Source of the DNA: Cyanobacterium sp. T60_A2020_053
Lineage (GTDB): Bacteria > Cyanobacteriota > Cyanobacteriia > Cyanobacteriales > Cyanobacteriaceae
DNA: 41,728 nucleotides
Assembly (NCBI GenBank): GCA_015272165.1
Contig: JACYMF010000092.1
Span: 1-41,728, forward strand
Direction of reading: 5' to 3'
Within the stretch, counting starts at the first letter, position 1, and each line of letters opens with the position of its first letter. Under the pieces are notes generated by a model. It saw nothing but the letters and a program-made list of their open reading frames with translations, did not search any database and had not been told where the DNA came from. Shown one piece after another: positions 18,658 to 25,940 of this stretch. The position numbers were made by a program, and so were the translations under genes.

Positions 18658-19053
18658 ATGATATTTGCTTACCAGCGCCCGATACACTTTGCCGACACAG
18701 ATAGTGCCGGAGTTGTATATTTTGCAAGATTATTGTCCATCTGTCATGAAGCCTACGAAAATTATTTAACAAAAAAGGGAATTAATTTACGGGAATTTTT
18801 TAATAATAATCATACTGCTATTCCCATTATTCATGCTGAAATTGATTTTTTTTATCCTGTTTTTTGTGGTGACATAGTTATAATCAATTCAAAAATAACG
18901 AAGATTAATGATAAAGTATTTCAAATTGATTACCTTATCAAAAAAGAAGAAGAAAATATCGGTAAAGGTATGACAAAACATATTTGTATTAATCCGCAAA
19001 CCAGAAAAACTAAACCTTTTCCGGCTCATTTCTCTGAGCAATTTTTTCATTAG
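18658..19053 (+). CDS. 1,4-dihydroxy-2-naphthoyl-CoA hydrolase-like thioesterase (4HBT hot-dog fold)
   Basis: A hot-dog thioesterase of about 131 residues. The 4HBT signature RPIHFADTDSAGVVYF carries the catalytic Asp (13 or 15), followed by CHEAYENYL and HAEIDFFYPVFCGD. In cyanobacteria the family releases DHNA from its CoA ester for phylloquinone, the photosystem I quinone. The frame is open 33 codons further upstream to 18559, but this extension is not conserved in the family as I know it, so I prefer the ATG at 18658. The N-terminal extension could be real if the start at 18559 is used. It is isolated from other men genes here. Confidence 0.8.
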   Translation: MIFAYQRPIHFADTDSAGVVYFARLLSICHEAYENYLTKKGINLREFFNNNHTAIPIIHAEIDFFYPVFCGDIVIINSKITKINDKVFQIDYLIKKEEENIGKGMTKHICINPQTRKTKPFPAHFSEQFFH

Positions 19054-19130
19054 TCTTTTTCAAAAAAAAAGGATTTTTTTATATTATTTTTGCTTTCTAT
19101 TTAATTGGGTAAACCACACCTTTCAATGGT

Positions 19131-19153
19131 GAGGGGTGCATCGCCCGATCTTT
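19131..19153 (+). repeat. 23-bp inverted repeat, left copy
   Basis: GAGGGGTGCATCGCCCGATC plus TTT matches the reverse complement of 20584-20606 perfectly. The pair brackets the aminotransferase gene. The word GGGCGATGCACCCC belongs to a repeat type common in cyanobacterial spacers. Confidence 0.8.
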
Positions 19154-19351
19154 ATAATAAGAATTGTGGTTCATTAATCTGAAAACTGCTGTAAAGTATT
19201 AATTTTTTTTCTACACATCAAAGTATTATATAAAAATTTCCTTTTTTAACCACTCATCATCTTTTCATCACCGTCTAAATCTAAGTATAATAATAGACTA
19301 TGCTTATCGCCAGAACGGTAAGTTTAGTAATGTTAGTGTAAAATAATCTTT

Positions 19352-20533
19352 ATGGAAACAAATTGGATTCATCGTGCTGACCGTTTAAATGCTTTACCCC
19401 CTTATGTTTTCGCCCGTTTGGATGAGTTGAAAGCCAAAGCCAGAGAACAAGGTTTGGATTTGATTGATTTAGGCATGGGTAATCCAGACGGTTTCGCACC
19501 TGAACCAATTATCGAATCGGCTAAACAGGCTTTATCTGTTAGTCATTATCACGGTTATCCTCCTTTTGAAGGTACGGCAAATTTTCGCACCGCCATTGCT
19601 AATTGGTATCAACGCCGTTACAACGTTGAATTAAGCCCAGATAATGAAGCGTTACCCTTATTAGGCTCCAAGGAAGGTTTGTCTCATCTCGCCTTAGCTT
19701 ATGTTAATCCGGGGGATACTGTTATTGTACCGAGTCCAGCTTATCCCGCGCACTACCGAGGCCCTGCCATTGCTGGGGCTAATATTTATGCCCCTCGTTT
19801 AACGGCGGAAAATAACTGGTTAATTGATTTTAGTGCCATTCCTGAAGATGTGGCACGGCGCACGAAAATTATTTATTTTAATTATCCGAATAATCCCACC
19901 ACTGCCACCGCCCCAAGGGCTTTTTATGAAGAAGCGGTGGCATGGGCGCAACATTATGAAGTTATGTTAGTTCATGATTTAGCTTATGCTGAGTTAGCTT
20001 TTGAGGGATATGAGCCCACCAGTTTGCTAGAGGTGAAGGGCGCTAAGGAAATTGGTGTGGAATTTCATACTCTCTCGAAAACCTATAATATGGCAGGTTG
20101 GCGCGTGGGTTTTGTGGTAGGCAATAGCGACATTATTCAAGGATTACGCACCCTAAAAACTAACTTAGACTATGGTATTTTTAGTGTGATTCAGGCGGCG
20201 GCACAAACAGCTTTAGAATTACCAGATAATTATATCCATGAAGTGCAAAAACGTTATCAAACCCGACGAGATTTTTTCATCAAGGGTATTAAGGAATTAG
20301 GTTGGGATGTAAAACCATCTCAAGCCACCATGTATTTATGGATTCCCACTCCCCGTGATTCTAATTCTACGGATTTTGCCCTTGATTTATTGCAAAAAAC
20401 GGGCGTAGTTGTCACTCCGGGTAATGCTTTTGGGGATGGGGGTGAAGGATATGTACGAGTTAGTTTGATTGCTGATTGTCAGCGTCTTGGTGAGGCTTTA
20501 AATCGGTGGAAGGGCGCTGGTATTCATTTTTAA
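19352..20533 (+). CDS. PLP-dependent class I/II aminotransferase (aspartate/LL-DAP aminotransferase-like)
   Basis: 393 residues, full length. The PLP lysine lies in HTLSKTYNMAGWRVGF (near residue 235); YFNYPNNPTTATAP, HDLAYAELAFEG and the Arg in GEGYVRVSLI are the conserved binding elements of fold-type I enzymes. The N-terminus (RADRLNALPPYVFARLDELK) resembles the cyanobacterial protein variously annotated as aspartate or LL-diaminopimelate aminotransferase. It lacks the N-terminal signature I would expect of true DapL. The substrate therefore stays open. It lies between the two arms of a 23-bp inverted repeat, and the tnpB element follows downstream. Confidence 0.85.
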   Translation: METNWIHRADRLNALPPYVFARLDELKAKAREQGLDLIDLGMGNPDGFAPEPIIESAKQALSVSHYHGYPPFEGTANFRTAIANWYQRRYNVELSPDNEALPLLGSKEGLSHLALAYVNPGDTVIVPSPAYPAHYRGPAIAGANIYAPRLTAENNWLIDFSAIPEDVARRTKIIYFNYPNNPTTATAPRAFYEEAVAWAQHYEVMLVHDLAYAELAFEGYEPTSLLEVKGAKEIGVEFHTLSKTYNMAGWRVGFVVGNSDIIQGLRTLKTNLDYGIFSVIQAAAQTALELPDNYIHEVQKRYQTRRDFFIKGIKELGWDVKPSQATMYLWIPTPRDSNSTDFALDLLQKTGVVVTPGNAFGDGGEGYVRVSLIADCQRLGEALNRWKGAGIHF

Positions 20534-20583
20534 TTTCGGCATTGCATTTAAGTTGTGAAGACAAATGGACAATGAACCATGGA

Positions 20584-20606
20584 AAAGATCGGGCGATGCA
20601 CCCCTC
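20584..20606 (-). repeat. 23-bp inverted repeat, right copy
   Basis: Reverse complement of 19131-19153 over all 23 bases. It lies 50 bases after the aminotransferase stop codon and about 35 bases before the presumed left end of the tnpB element. Confidence 0.8.
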
Positions 20607-20655
20607 CGCCGTATTCATATCAATAAAAATATTTTAACAAAAATGTTGCTGAAAT

Positions 20656-20707
20656 TCTCCCGTCAAAATTTTCCTTTTAAAAAACACCCATTAAATTTGA
20701 CGGGAGA
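20656..20707 (+). repeat. Left-end hairpin of the tnpB element
   Basis: TCTCCCGTCAAAATT pairs with AATTTGACGGGAGA, with one extra A. Y1 transposases recognise such subterminal hairpins at element ends; that use is known for the family, and here it is inferred from position. Confidence 0.7.
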
Positions 20708-20802
20708 TGAAAAGCAACCAGCCAATAATACATCCCTAGGATTCAACACAAATAACAAAATTTAGGTCATAATATATTTATCGTAAACCAACATAACGTG
20801 AA

Positions 20803-22017
20803 ATGCTCAAGGCAGTAAAGGTTCAGCTATATCCTAATCATAAACAAGCGGAAAAGCTATCACAAGTGATGGGTTCTGCTAGATGGTTTTGGAATTATGC
20901 TCTGAATCTATGCAATGAGACTTATAAACAAACTGGTAAAGGCTTAGGGCGAACGGCAATCAATAAAGAATTACCATTACTCAAAAAAGCAGAAGAAACA
21001 GCGTGGCTTGGAGATTGTTACTCTCAGGTTTTGCAATCAGTAACTCTCAATCTCACAAAAGCGTTTATGAACTTTTTTGATAAACGAGCCAAATACCCTC
21101 GATTCAAGTCTTATCACGGCAAACAGTCTTGTCAATATCCACAAAATGTCAAGATAGTTGATGGTTGTCTGAAAATTCCTCAGTTGGGATTAGTAAAAGC
21201 ATCAATTCATCGGATATTTGACGGAGAAATCAAAACTGTAACCGTAAGTAAAACACCCACTGGTAAATACTTTGCTTCTATTCTTTTTGATACTAAACAA
21301 GATTTTCCCGAAGTAATAATCACGGGGAAAGTTTGCGGTATCGACTTAGGAATAAAAGATTTTGCTATTGTCCACGATGGCGATAAAACCAGTAGATATA
21401 ACAATCCTAGACAAATAAAAAAACATGAAAAAAACTTAGCCCGTAAGCAACAAAAATTAGCCCGTAAGAAAAAAGGTTCTCAAAATAGAGAGAAAGCACG
21501 AAAGCTAGTAGCTAAAGTACACGAACGCACAAGTAATGCCCGTCATGACTTCCTTCATAAACTTTCCAGAAAGATTGTGAATAATAATCAAGTGGTAGTC
21601 GTAGAGAAACTGAATATCAAGGGTATGGTTCGTAATCACTGTTTAGCGAAAGCAATATCTGATGTTGGTTGGGGAACTTTTATCAATTTCTTAGACTATA
21701 AACTCAAAGAAAAAGGTGGGTTATTGGTCGAGATTGATCGATGGTTTCCTAGTTCTAAAACTTGTTCTAATTGTCTCTATCAAATGTCAGAAATGCCGTT
21801 GGATGTGAGAGAGTGGACTTGCCCTAGTTGTGGTACTCACCATGATAGAGATGAAAATGCGAGTAAGAATATTAGAGCAGAAGGCATTAGATTGATAAAG
21901 ACGGATGGACTAGCCGTCTCTGCTAAGGTCAGCACAGTAAGACCAAAAGGCGGACGCAAGTCTGTGTTGAGGCATGAGCCTGTGAAGTTAGAAGCTCCCG
22001 TTACAGCGTCAGCTTAA
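20803..22017 (+). CDS. tnpB: TnpB, RNA-guided nuclease of IS200/IS605-type elements
   Basis: 404 residues and apparently intact. An N-terminal helix-turn-helix-like region (QLYPNHKQAEKLSQVMGSARWFWNYAL) precedes a RuvC-like core: D181 in GIDLGIKDF, E268 in VVEKLNIKGM and D348/D350 in HDRDENASKN. A zinc ribbon (CSNC...CPSC) sits between the last two. TnpB cuts DNA matching a guide carried on the omega-RNA made from the element's right end, which keeps the element at its site. The stop codon lies within the omega-RNA scaffold, as is usual. All catalytic residues seem present, so it may be active and could serve the tnpB-less element at 5887-6275 only if the scaffolds are compatible. Confidence 0.93.
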   Translation: MLKAVKVQLYPNHKQAEKLSQVMGSARWFWNYALNLCNETYKQTGKGLGRTAINKELPLLKKAEETAWLGDCYSQVLQSVTLNLTKAFMNFFDKRAKYPRFKSYHGKQSCQYPQNVKIVDGCLKIPQLGLVKASIHRIFDGEIKTVTVSKTPTGKYFASILFDTKQDFPEVIITGKVCGIDLGIKDFAIVHDGDKTSRYNNPRQIKKHEKNLARKQQKLARKKKGSQNREKARKLVAKVHERTSNARHDFLHKLSRKIVNNNQVVVVEKLNIKGMVRNHCLAKAISDVGWGTFINFLDYKLKEKGGLLVEIDRWFPSSKTCSNCLYQMSEMPLDVREWTCPSCGTHHDRDENASKNIRAEGIRLIKTDGLAVSAKVSTVRPKGGRKSVLRHEPVKLEAPVTASA

Positions 22018-22031
22018 CGGTGAGTAGTCAC
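21990..22031 (+). ncRNA. 3' part of the TnpB omega-RNA (5' limit not defined)
   Basis: The last codons of tnpB and 14 bases beyond form the conserved 3' hairpin and the GTAGTCAC end. In TnpB systems the guide directly follows; here that would be GATAAACTAAAACTAT from 22032. The upstream limit of the RNA cannot be read from sequence alone. Confidence 0.5.
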
Positions 22032-22067
22032 GATAAACTAAAACTATTAGAAGATTAGTGGAAAAAG

Positions 22068-22643
22068 TTGATGATTATTACGGTTCAATCCACAGCGAAA
22101 ACATCTTTAAGTTTAGAAGAATTTTTGCAACTGCCAGAAACAAAACCCTACAGTGAATATATCGATGGCAAAATAGAAGAAAAACCCATGCCTCAAGGAC
22201 AACACAGCGTTTTACAAGGTCGTTTAGTTACCATTATCAACGAAAAGGTTTTAGCGAACAAAATTGCTTATGCCTTCCCTGAATTACGATGTACTTTTGG
22301 GGGAAAATCTTTAACTCCTGATATATCAGTATTTACTTGGCAACGTATTCCTAAAGATGAAAAAGGTAGAATTGCTAATCGCTTTCAAACTTTTCCTGAC
22401 TGGGTAATTGAAATTTTATCTCCTGAACAATCAGCGAATAAAGTAATGAGAAAAATTATGTTTTGTCTTAGTCAAGGTACACAATTAGGATGGTTAATTG
22501 ATACTGAAGATGAATCAGTGATGATATTTGAGCCTAATCAATTTCCAGAAATTAAAGTAGAAAAAGAGGTTTTACCTGTTTTAAATAGTATTAAAATTTT
22601 TGAATTATCCGTAGAAGAAATGTTCAGTTGGTTAGCTATTTAG
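22068..22643 (+). CDS. Uma2-family (DUF820) restriction-like endonuclease fold protein
   Basis: 191 residues with the family elements LEEFLQLPETKPYSEYIDGKI, LRCTFGGKSLTPDISVF (the PD-(D/E)XK Asp), PDWVIEILSPEQSANKVMRK and LGWLIDTEDESVMIF. Hundreds of such proteins occur per cyanobacterial phylum, usually as scattered single genes, and their function is not known. It starts 37 bases after the right end of the tnpB element, so its promoter region may have been altered by the insertion. A start at 22071 would be equally good. Confidence 0.85.
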   Translation: MMIITVQSTAKTSLSLEEFLQLPETKPYSEYIDGKIEEKPMPQGQHSVLQGRLVTIINEKVLANKIAYAFPELRCTFGGKSLTPDISVFTWQRIPKDEKGRIANRFQTFPDWVIEILSPEQSANKVMRKIMFCLSQGTQLGWLIDTEDESVMIFEPNQFPEIKVEKEVLPVLNSIKIFELSVEEMFSWLAI

Positions 22644-22747
22644 TCGGTGCTGAAAAAGTGCAATCGTGAGAGCAAATTGACAATTGATGATTGAATTATA
22701 GCAGTTTCCACCCTATAGTATTTTGTGCTAAAACCCCCAATTTCAAG

Positions 22748-22767
22748 CAAGGGGTTTAAACCCCTTG
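22748..22767. terminator. 20-bp perfect palindrome between convergent genes
   Basis: CAAGGGGTTTAAACCCCTTG is its own reverse complement. It lies 18 bases past the ctaB stop and about 100 bases past the Uma2 gene. It lacks a T-run, so it may be a weak bidirectional terminator or a small palindromic repeat. Confidence 0.45.
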
Positions 22768-22784
22768 TTAAGATGTAAAATATT

Positions 22785-23693
22785 CTAAATTATGCCTAAA
22801 CTATCTACCACCATACCTGTACACAATAACATCATATAAAGGATCGAGTATTTAAACATAGATTTTGCTCTTTCCTTCTCCTCTGGCTGTTGTTGTAACT
22901 GCCAAGCCTTGATAATGAAGAAAGTACCTAAAACCAGCGCCCCTCCCCCATAAATCACCCCTAAACTATGGAGAGGATAGATGAAAACTAAGCTGAATAC
23001 CACCGTAATGAGAGTATAGATGAAAATTTGCTTAACCGTTGTCTCAGCGCCCTTCACCACAGGCAACATTGGCACATTTACTTCCGCATAATCATCCTTA
23101 ATCATTAAAGCTAAAGCCCAAAAATGAGGGGGAGTCCATAAAAAAATCAGGGTAAAAATCGCCCAAGCAGTCAAACTCAACTCTCCCGTGACTGCTGCCC
23201 AACCCACCAAAGGCGGAATCGCACCAGCCGCGCCACCAATGACGATATTTTGGGAAGTATGACGTTTTAACCAGTGGGTATAAATCAGCATATAGAAGAC
23301 AATGCCTGACATTGCCAGTAAAGCCGAGAGTAAATTAACACCCCACGCCAAAATAACGAAAGATGCCAAACCCAATACCATGCCAAAAGTAATAGCATGA
23401 TTCGAGTCCACTTTGCCCGAAGGTATCGGGCGCTTTCTCGTGCGCTTCATGTCGTAATCAATATCTTGATCATAAACACAGTTAAAAGTCTGTGCGGAAG
23501 CAGCCGCCAAAGTCCCTCCTAAGAGGGTTAGCATCAACAGGGAAGCATCCACAGCGCCCTCCCCAGCGATAAACATGGAAGCGGCCGTAGTGATTAACAG
23601 AAGAGGAATAATCCTCGGTTTTGTCAGGAAATAATAGCTTTTAATTACTTCCCTAAAATTTTCATGGCGAGGATTTAAACTTGTACCAATCAT
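22785..23693 (-). CDS. ctaB: Protoheme IX farnesyltransferase (heme O synthase)
   Basis: Membrane prenyltransferase that adds a farnesyl chain to heme b to give heme O for cytochrome oxidase. The Asp-rich loop FNCVYDQDIDYDMKRTRKRPIPSG near residue 70 is the diphosphate/Mg site, and WTPPHFWALALMIKDDY is the second signature. The 302-residue protein has about nine hydrophobic segments, starting with PLLLITTAASMFIAG. No ctaA or ctaC/D/E gene is adjacent. Four AGCGCCC motifs lie within the gene, an unusually high density. Confidence 0.96.
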   Translation of the reverse strand: MIGTSLNPRHENFREVIKSYYFLTKPRIIPLLLITTAASMFIAGEGAVDASLLMLTLLGGTLAAASAQTFNCVYDQDIDYDMKRTRKRPIPSGKVDSNHAITFGMVLGLASFVILAWGVNLLSALLAMSGIVFYMLIYTHWLKRHTSQNIVIGGAAGAIPPLVGWAAVTGELSLTAWAIFTLIFLWTPPHFWALALMIKDDYAEVNVPMLPVVKGAETTVKQIFIYTLITVVFSLVFIYPLHSLGVIYGGGALVLGTFFIIKAWQLQQQPEEKERAKSMFKYSILYMMLLCTGMVVDSLGII

Positions 23694-24105
23694 AATATTT
23701 ATTTAAGATTTATTTGCGTTTTTTTGTGTTAAAGAAAATTGCGTTTTATTTTCAACATACTTCTATAATCTTACTACTTCATTTATCAAACTGTTCAATT
23801 TAATATGATTTGAGTCTCTATGAATAATTAATAATGAATAATTGAAGATGGATATGTAATAGTCATAAATCATTTACAGCTCATTTTAGATGAACAAACC
23901 ACGTTTTTTGTTTCACGCAAAGGCGCGAAGACGCAAAGGAAATTTTTGTAACAATCTAAAGTTTGGTTTAAAGAAATGAAAATTACACTAGGAGATACAA
24001 ATTATTAGACAAAATATCGAAGATATTACTACTTTTGCCGGTTGCCTCTTACCTTCTATGATAAAATAATCCTTATTACTTTTAGCTCATTTTCATAATA
24101 AATAA
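23694..24105. other. Intergenic region with a G-rich heptamer repeat block
   Basis: About 410 bases. A block with CACGCAAAGGCGCGAAGACG and CAAAGG lies at 23914-23939, preceded by AAACCACGTTTTTTGTTT. A longer match (about 70 bases) is found inverted at 40755-40825. The same heptamers occur inside the tRNA nucleotidyltransferase gene. No gene is seen. Confidence 0.6.
23875..23940 (+). repeat. Dispersed 70-bp repeat with CGCAAAG heptamers, copy 1
   Basis: The word order TTACAG, CATTTT or CATTTC, ATGAA, AAACCACG, TTTTTTGT, CGCAAAGGCGC, AAGACGCAAAG is shared with the reverse complement of 40755-40825. This is the short tandemly repeated repetitive type known from cyanobacterial spacers. Confidence 0.75.
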
Positions 24106-25767
24106 ATGACTGATTTTTCTCTCAAAACTATATTTCATCCTCTAGCAGATTTTGTAACTAAAGAAGAATTATGGATACTAAATACAGTTACTTATTGGTA
24201 TGAGGGAATTTCACCGCAAACAGGAGAATTATTAAGATTACCTCGTACTACTTTAGTGGAAAAAGTTGCTTATAAATTGATGGATAATTTAGCTAATAAT
24301 AATTTTTATAGTAGTGAAAGTAAAATGTATGGCGTGTTATTAGTAGAAAATTTACAGGGAGAAAAAGGAATAATTAAAGCATTTTCAGGATTATGGCAAG
24401 GGAATGAACATCTTCAGGGATGGGCGACACAAATTCCAGGGCGTAATAAGCTAATTTTAGCAGAAAAATATACTCTCGAAAAGTTAGATACAATTAAACA
24501 AGAAATTATCTCTTTACAGACTTTAGCGGTTAGGAATGAGTATCAAGAGTTAGTAACAGCATTTGAACATAAATGGCAAAATATCAAAACTTTACATCGC
24601 CAGAATAAACAACAAAGAAATCAGCAAAGAGAATTTTTTAAGCATAGTTTGAAGGGCGCTGATTTACAAGTTAAATTAGCACAATTAGAGCAAGAAAGTC
24701 GCCAAGATGATTGGCAACAGCGCAAGTTTAAACGTTTACGTCAAGATACTTTACAACCTTTATTGGATGCGGTGACGGGCGCTGATAATAAAATCCAAGC
24801 ATTGAAAAAAGAGCGTAAAAATCTTTCTCGACAATTACAGCTACAGATGGAGGGCGCTTATAGTTTAACTAATTTTGCTGGAGAAACTTTAACTTTATCA
24901 GAAGTAGTTAATAAATCATTTATTCCGACAGGTACAGGAGATTGTAGCGCCCCTAAACTGTTACATTATTCTGCAACTAACGGCTTAAAACCTTTGGCTA
25001 TGGCTGAATTTTGGTGGGGAAAAACTTCTCCTAATGGAGAAAAAAAATCGGGAGAATTTTATCCTGCTTGTATGGAAAGATGTCAACCTATTATGGGCTT
25101 TTTATTATCAGGTTTATCCACTGGGATAATTTCCCATAATATTGATCAACTTGAGATTATTTATGAAGATGAATATTTAATTATTGTTAATAAACCTCAT
25201 GGCTTGTTATCTGTGCCAGGGAGAGGGATTGAAAAATTTGATAGTGCAGAATCTCGTTTAAAAACATCTTTAAAAGATGGCAAAAATATTAAAGCAGTGC
25301 ATCGTTTAGATCAAGATACATCGGGTTTATTGATCTTAGTAAAAAGTAATAATATTTATACCGAAATAGCTCAACAATTTGCAAAAAAAGAAGTTAAAAA
25401 AATTTATGAAGCGATTTTAATAGGCATGGTAAAAGATGATGAAGGGGTGATAAATTTACCATTATGGGGTAATCCAGAAAAGCGCCCTTCACAACAAGTA
25501 AACTATGATCATGGTAAACCATCAATTACCCATTATCGAGTTTTGAAAAGGGAAAAAAATCAGACAAGAATTGAATTTTTGCCCATAACCGGGCGCACTC
25601 ATCAATTACGGGTACATTCGGCTACTGGTTTAAATTGCCCCATTAAAGGCGATAATCTATATAATGATAATCATGATGGGAGATTGTGTCTTCACGCCAG
25701 AAAAATTACATTTTGCCATCCTGTCACTAAGGAAAAGTTATTATTTACAACAATGACTCCTTTTTAG
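24106..25767 (+). CDS. RluA-family RNA pseudouridine synthase, long form
   Basis: 553 residues. The catalytic domain (about 355-550) has the RluA motif VHRLDQDTSGLL with the catalytic Asp and the later GRTHQLRVHSA. The first 350 residues form an extension with a charged helical region (about 130-230) and PACMERCQPIMGFLLSGL, which marks the long subgroup of RluA-like proteins; its role is unknown. It would convert uridines in rRNA or tRNA. It stands between ctaB and the tRNA nucleotidyltransferase gene, on the same strand as the latter. A likely start at 24106 has only weak Shine-Dalgarno support. Five repeat motifs (GGGCGCT/AGCGCCC) fall in the gene. Confidence 0.9.
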   Translation: MTDFSLKTIFHPLADFVTKEELWILNTVTYWYEGISPQTGELLRLPRTTLVEKVAYKLMDNLANNNFYSSESKMYGVLLVENLQGEKGIIKAFSGLWQGNEHLQGWATQIPGRNKLILAEKYTLEKLDTIKQEIISLQTLAVRNEYQELVTAFEHKWQNIKTLHRQNKQQRNQQREFFKHSLKGADLQVKLAQLEQESRQDDWQQRKFKRLRQDTLQPLLDAVTGADNKIQALKKERKNLSRQLQLQMEGAYSLTNFAGETLTLSEVVNKSFIPTGTGDCSAPKLLHYSATNGLKPLAMAEFWWGKTSPNGEKKSGEFYPACMERCQPIMGFLLSGLSTGIISHNIDQLEIIYEDEYLIIVNKPHGLLSVPGRGIEKFDSAESRLKTSLKDGKNIKAVHRLDQDTSGLLILVKSNNIYTEIAQQFAKKEVKKIYEAILIGMVKDDEGVINLPLWGNPEKRPSQQVNYDHGKPSITHYRVLKREKNQTRIEFLPITGRTHQLRVHSATGLNCPIKGDNLYNDNHDGRLCLHARKITFCHPVTKEKLLFTTMTPF

Positions 25768-25940
25768 GGAAAATATAGGACTCTTTTACTTTGAGTATGT
25801 AAATTTTTAGTTAAGGTAGGCAACAGGCAATAGAGAATTATTAAATGATAATTTATAAACTTTTAAATTTTATTTTGCTATAAATGCTTTTGAGTAAGAG
25901 TTGTAAGGGTTATTTTTTGTTAATTTATGATAACTAAGGA

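Larger units (their letters stand above)
20638..22031 (+). mobile_element. IS200/IS605-type element carrying tnpB only
   Basis: The left end has a hairpin with arms 20656-20670 and 20694-20707, a loop with CACCCA, and GATG nearby. TGTTGCTGAAA precedes it, resembling TGTGAGTGAAA before the hairpin at 41654. The right end is GAAGCTCCC, a stem CCGTTA (21998-22003)/TAACGG (22015-22020) and GTAGTCAC at 22031. No tnpA is present, so movement needs a transposase from elsewhere. The right boundary follows from comparison with the other right ends; the left boundary is approximate (within about 10 bases). Confidence 0.72.

Noticed and set aside
20565-20765. 66-codon rightward frame before tnpB
   Set aside because: It crosses the 23-bp repeat and the left-end hairpin of the element, has a random composition and resembles no known protein.
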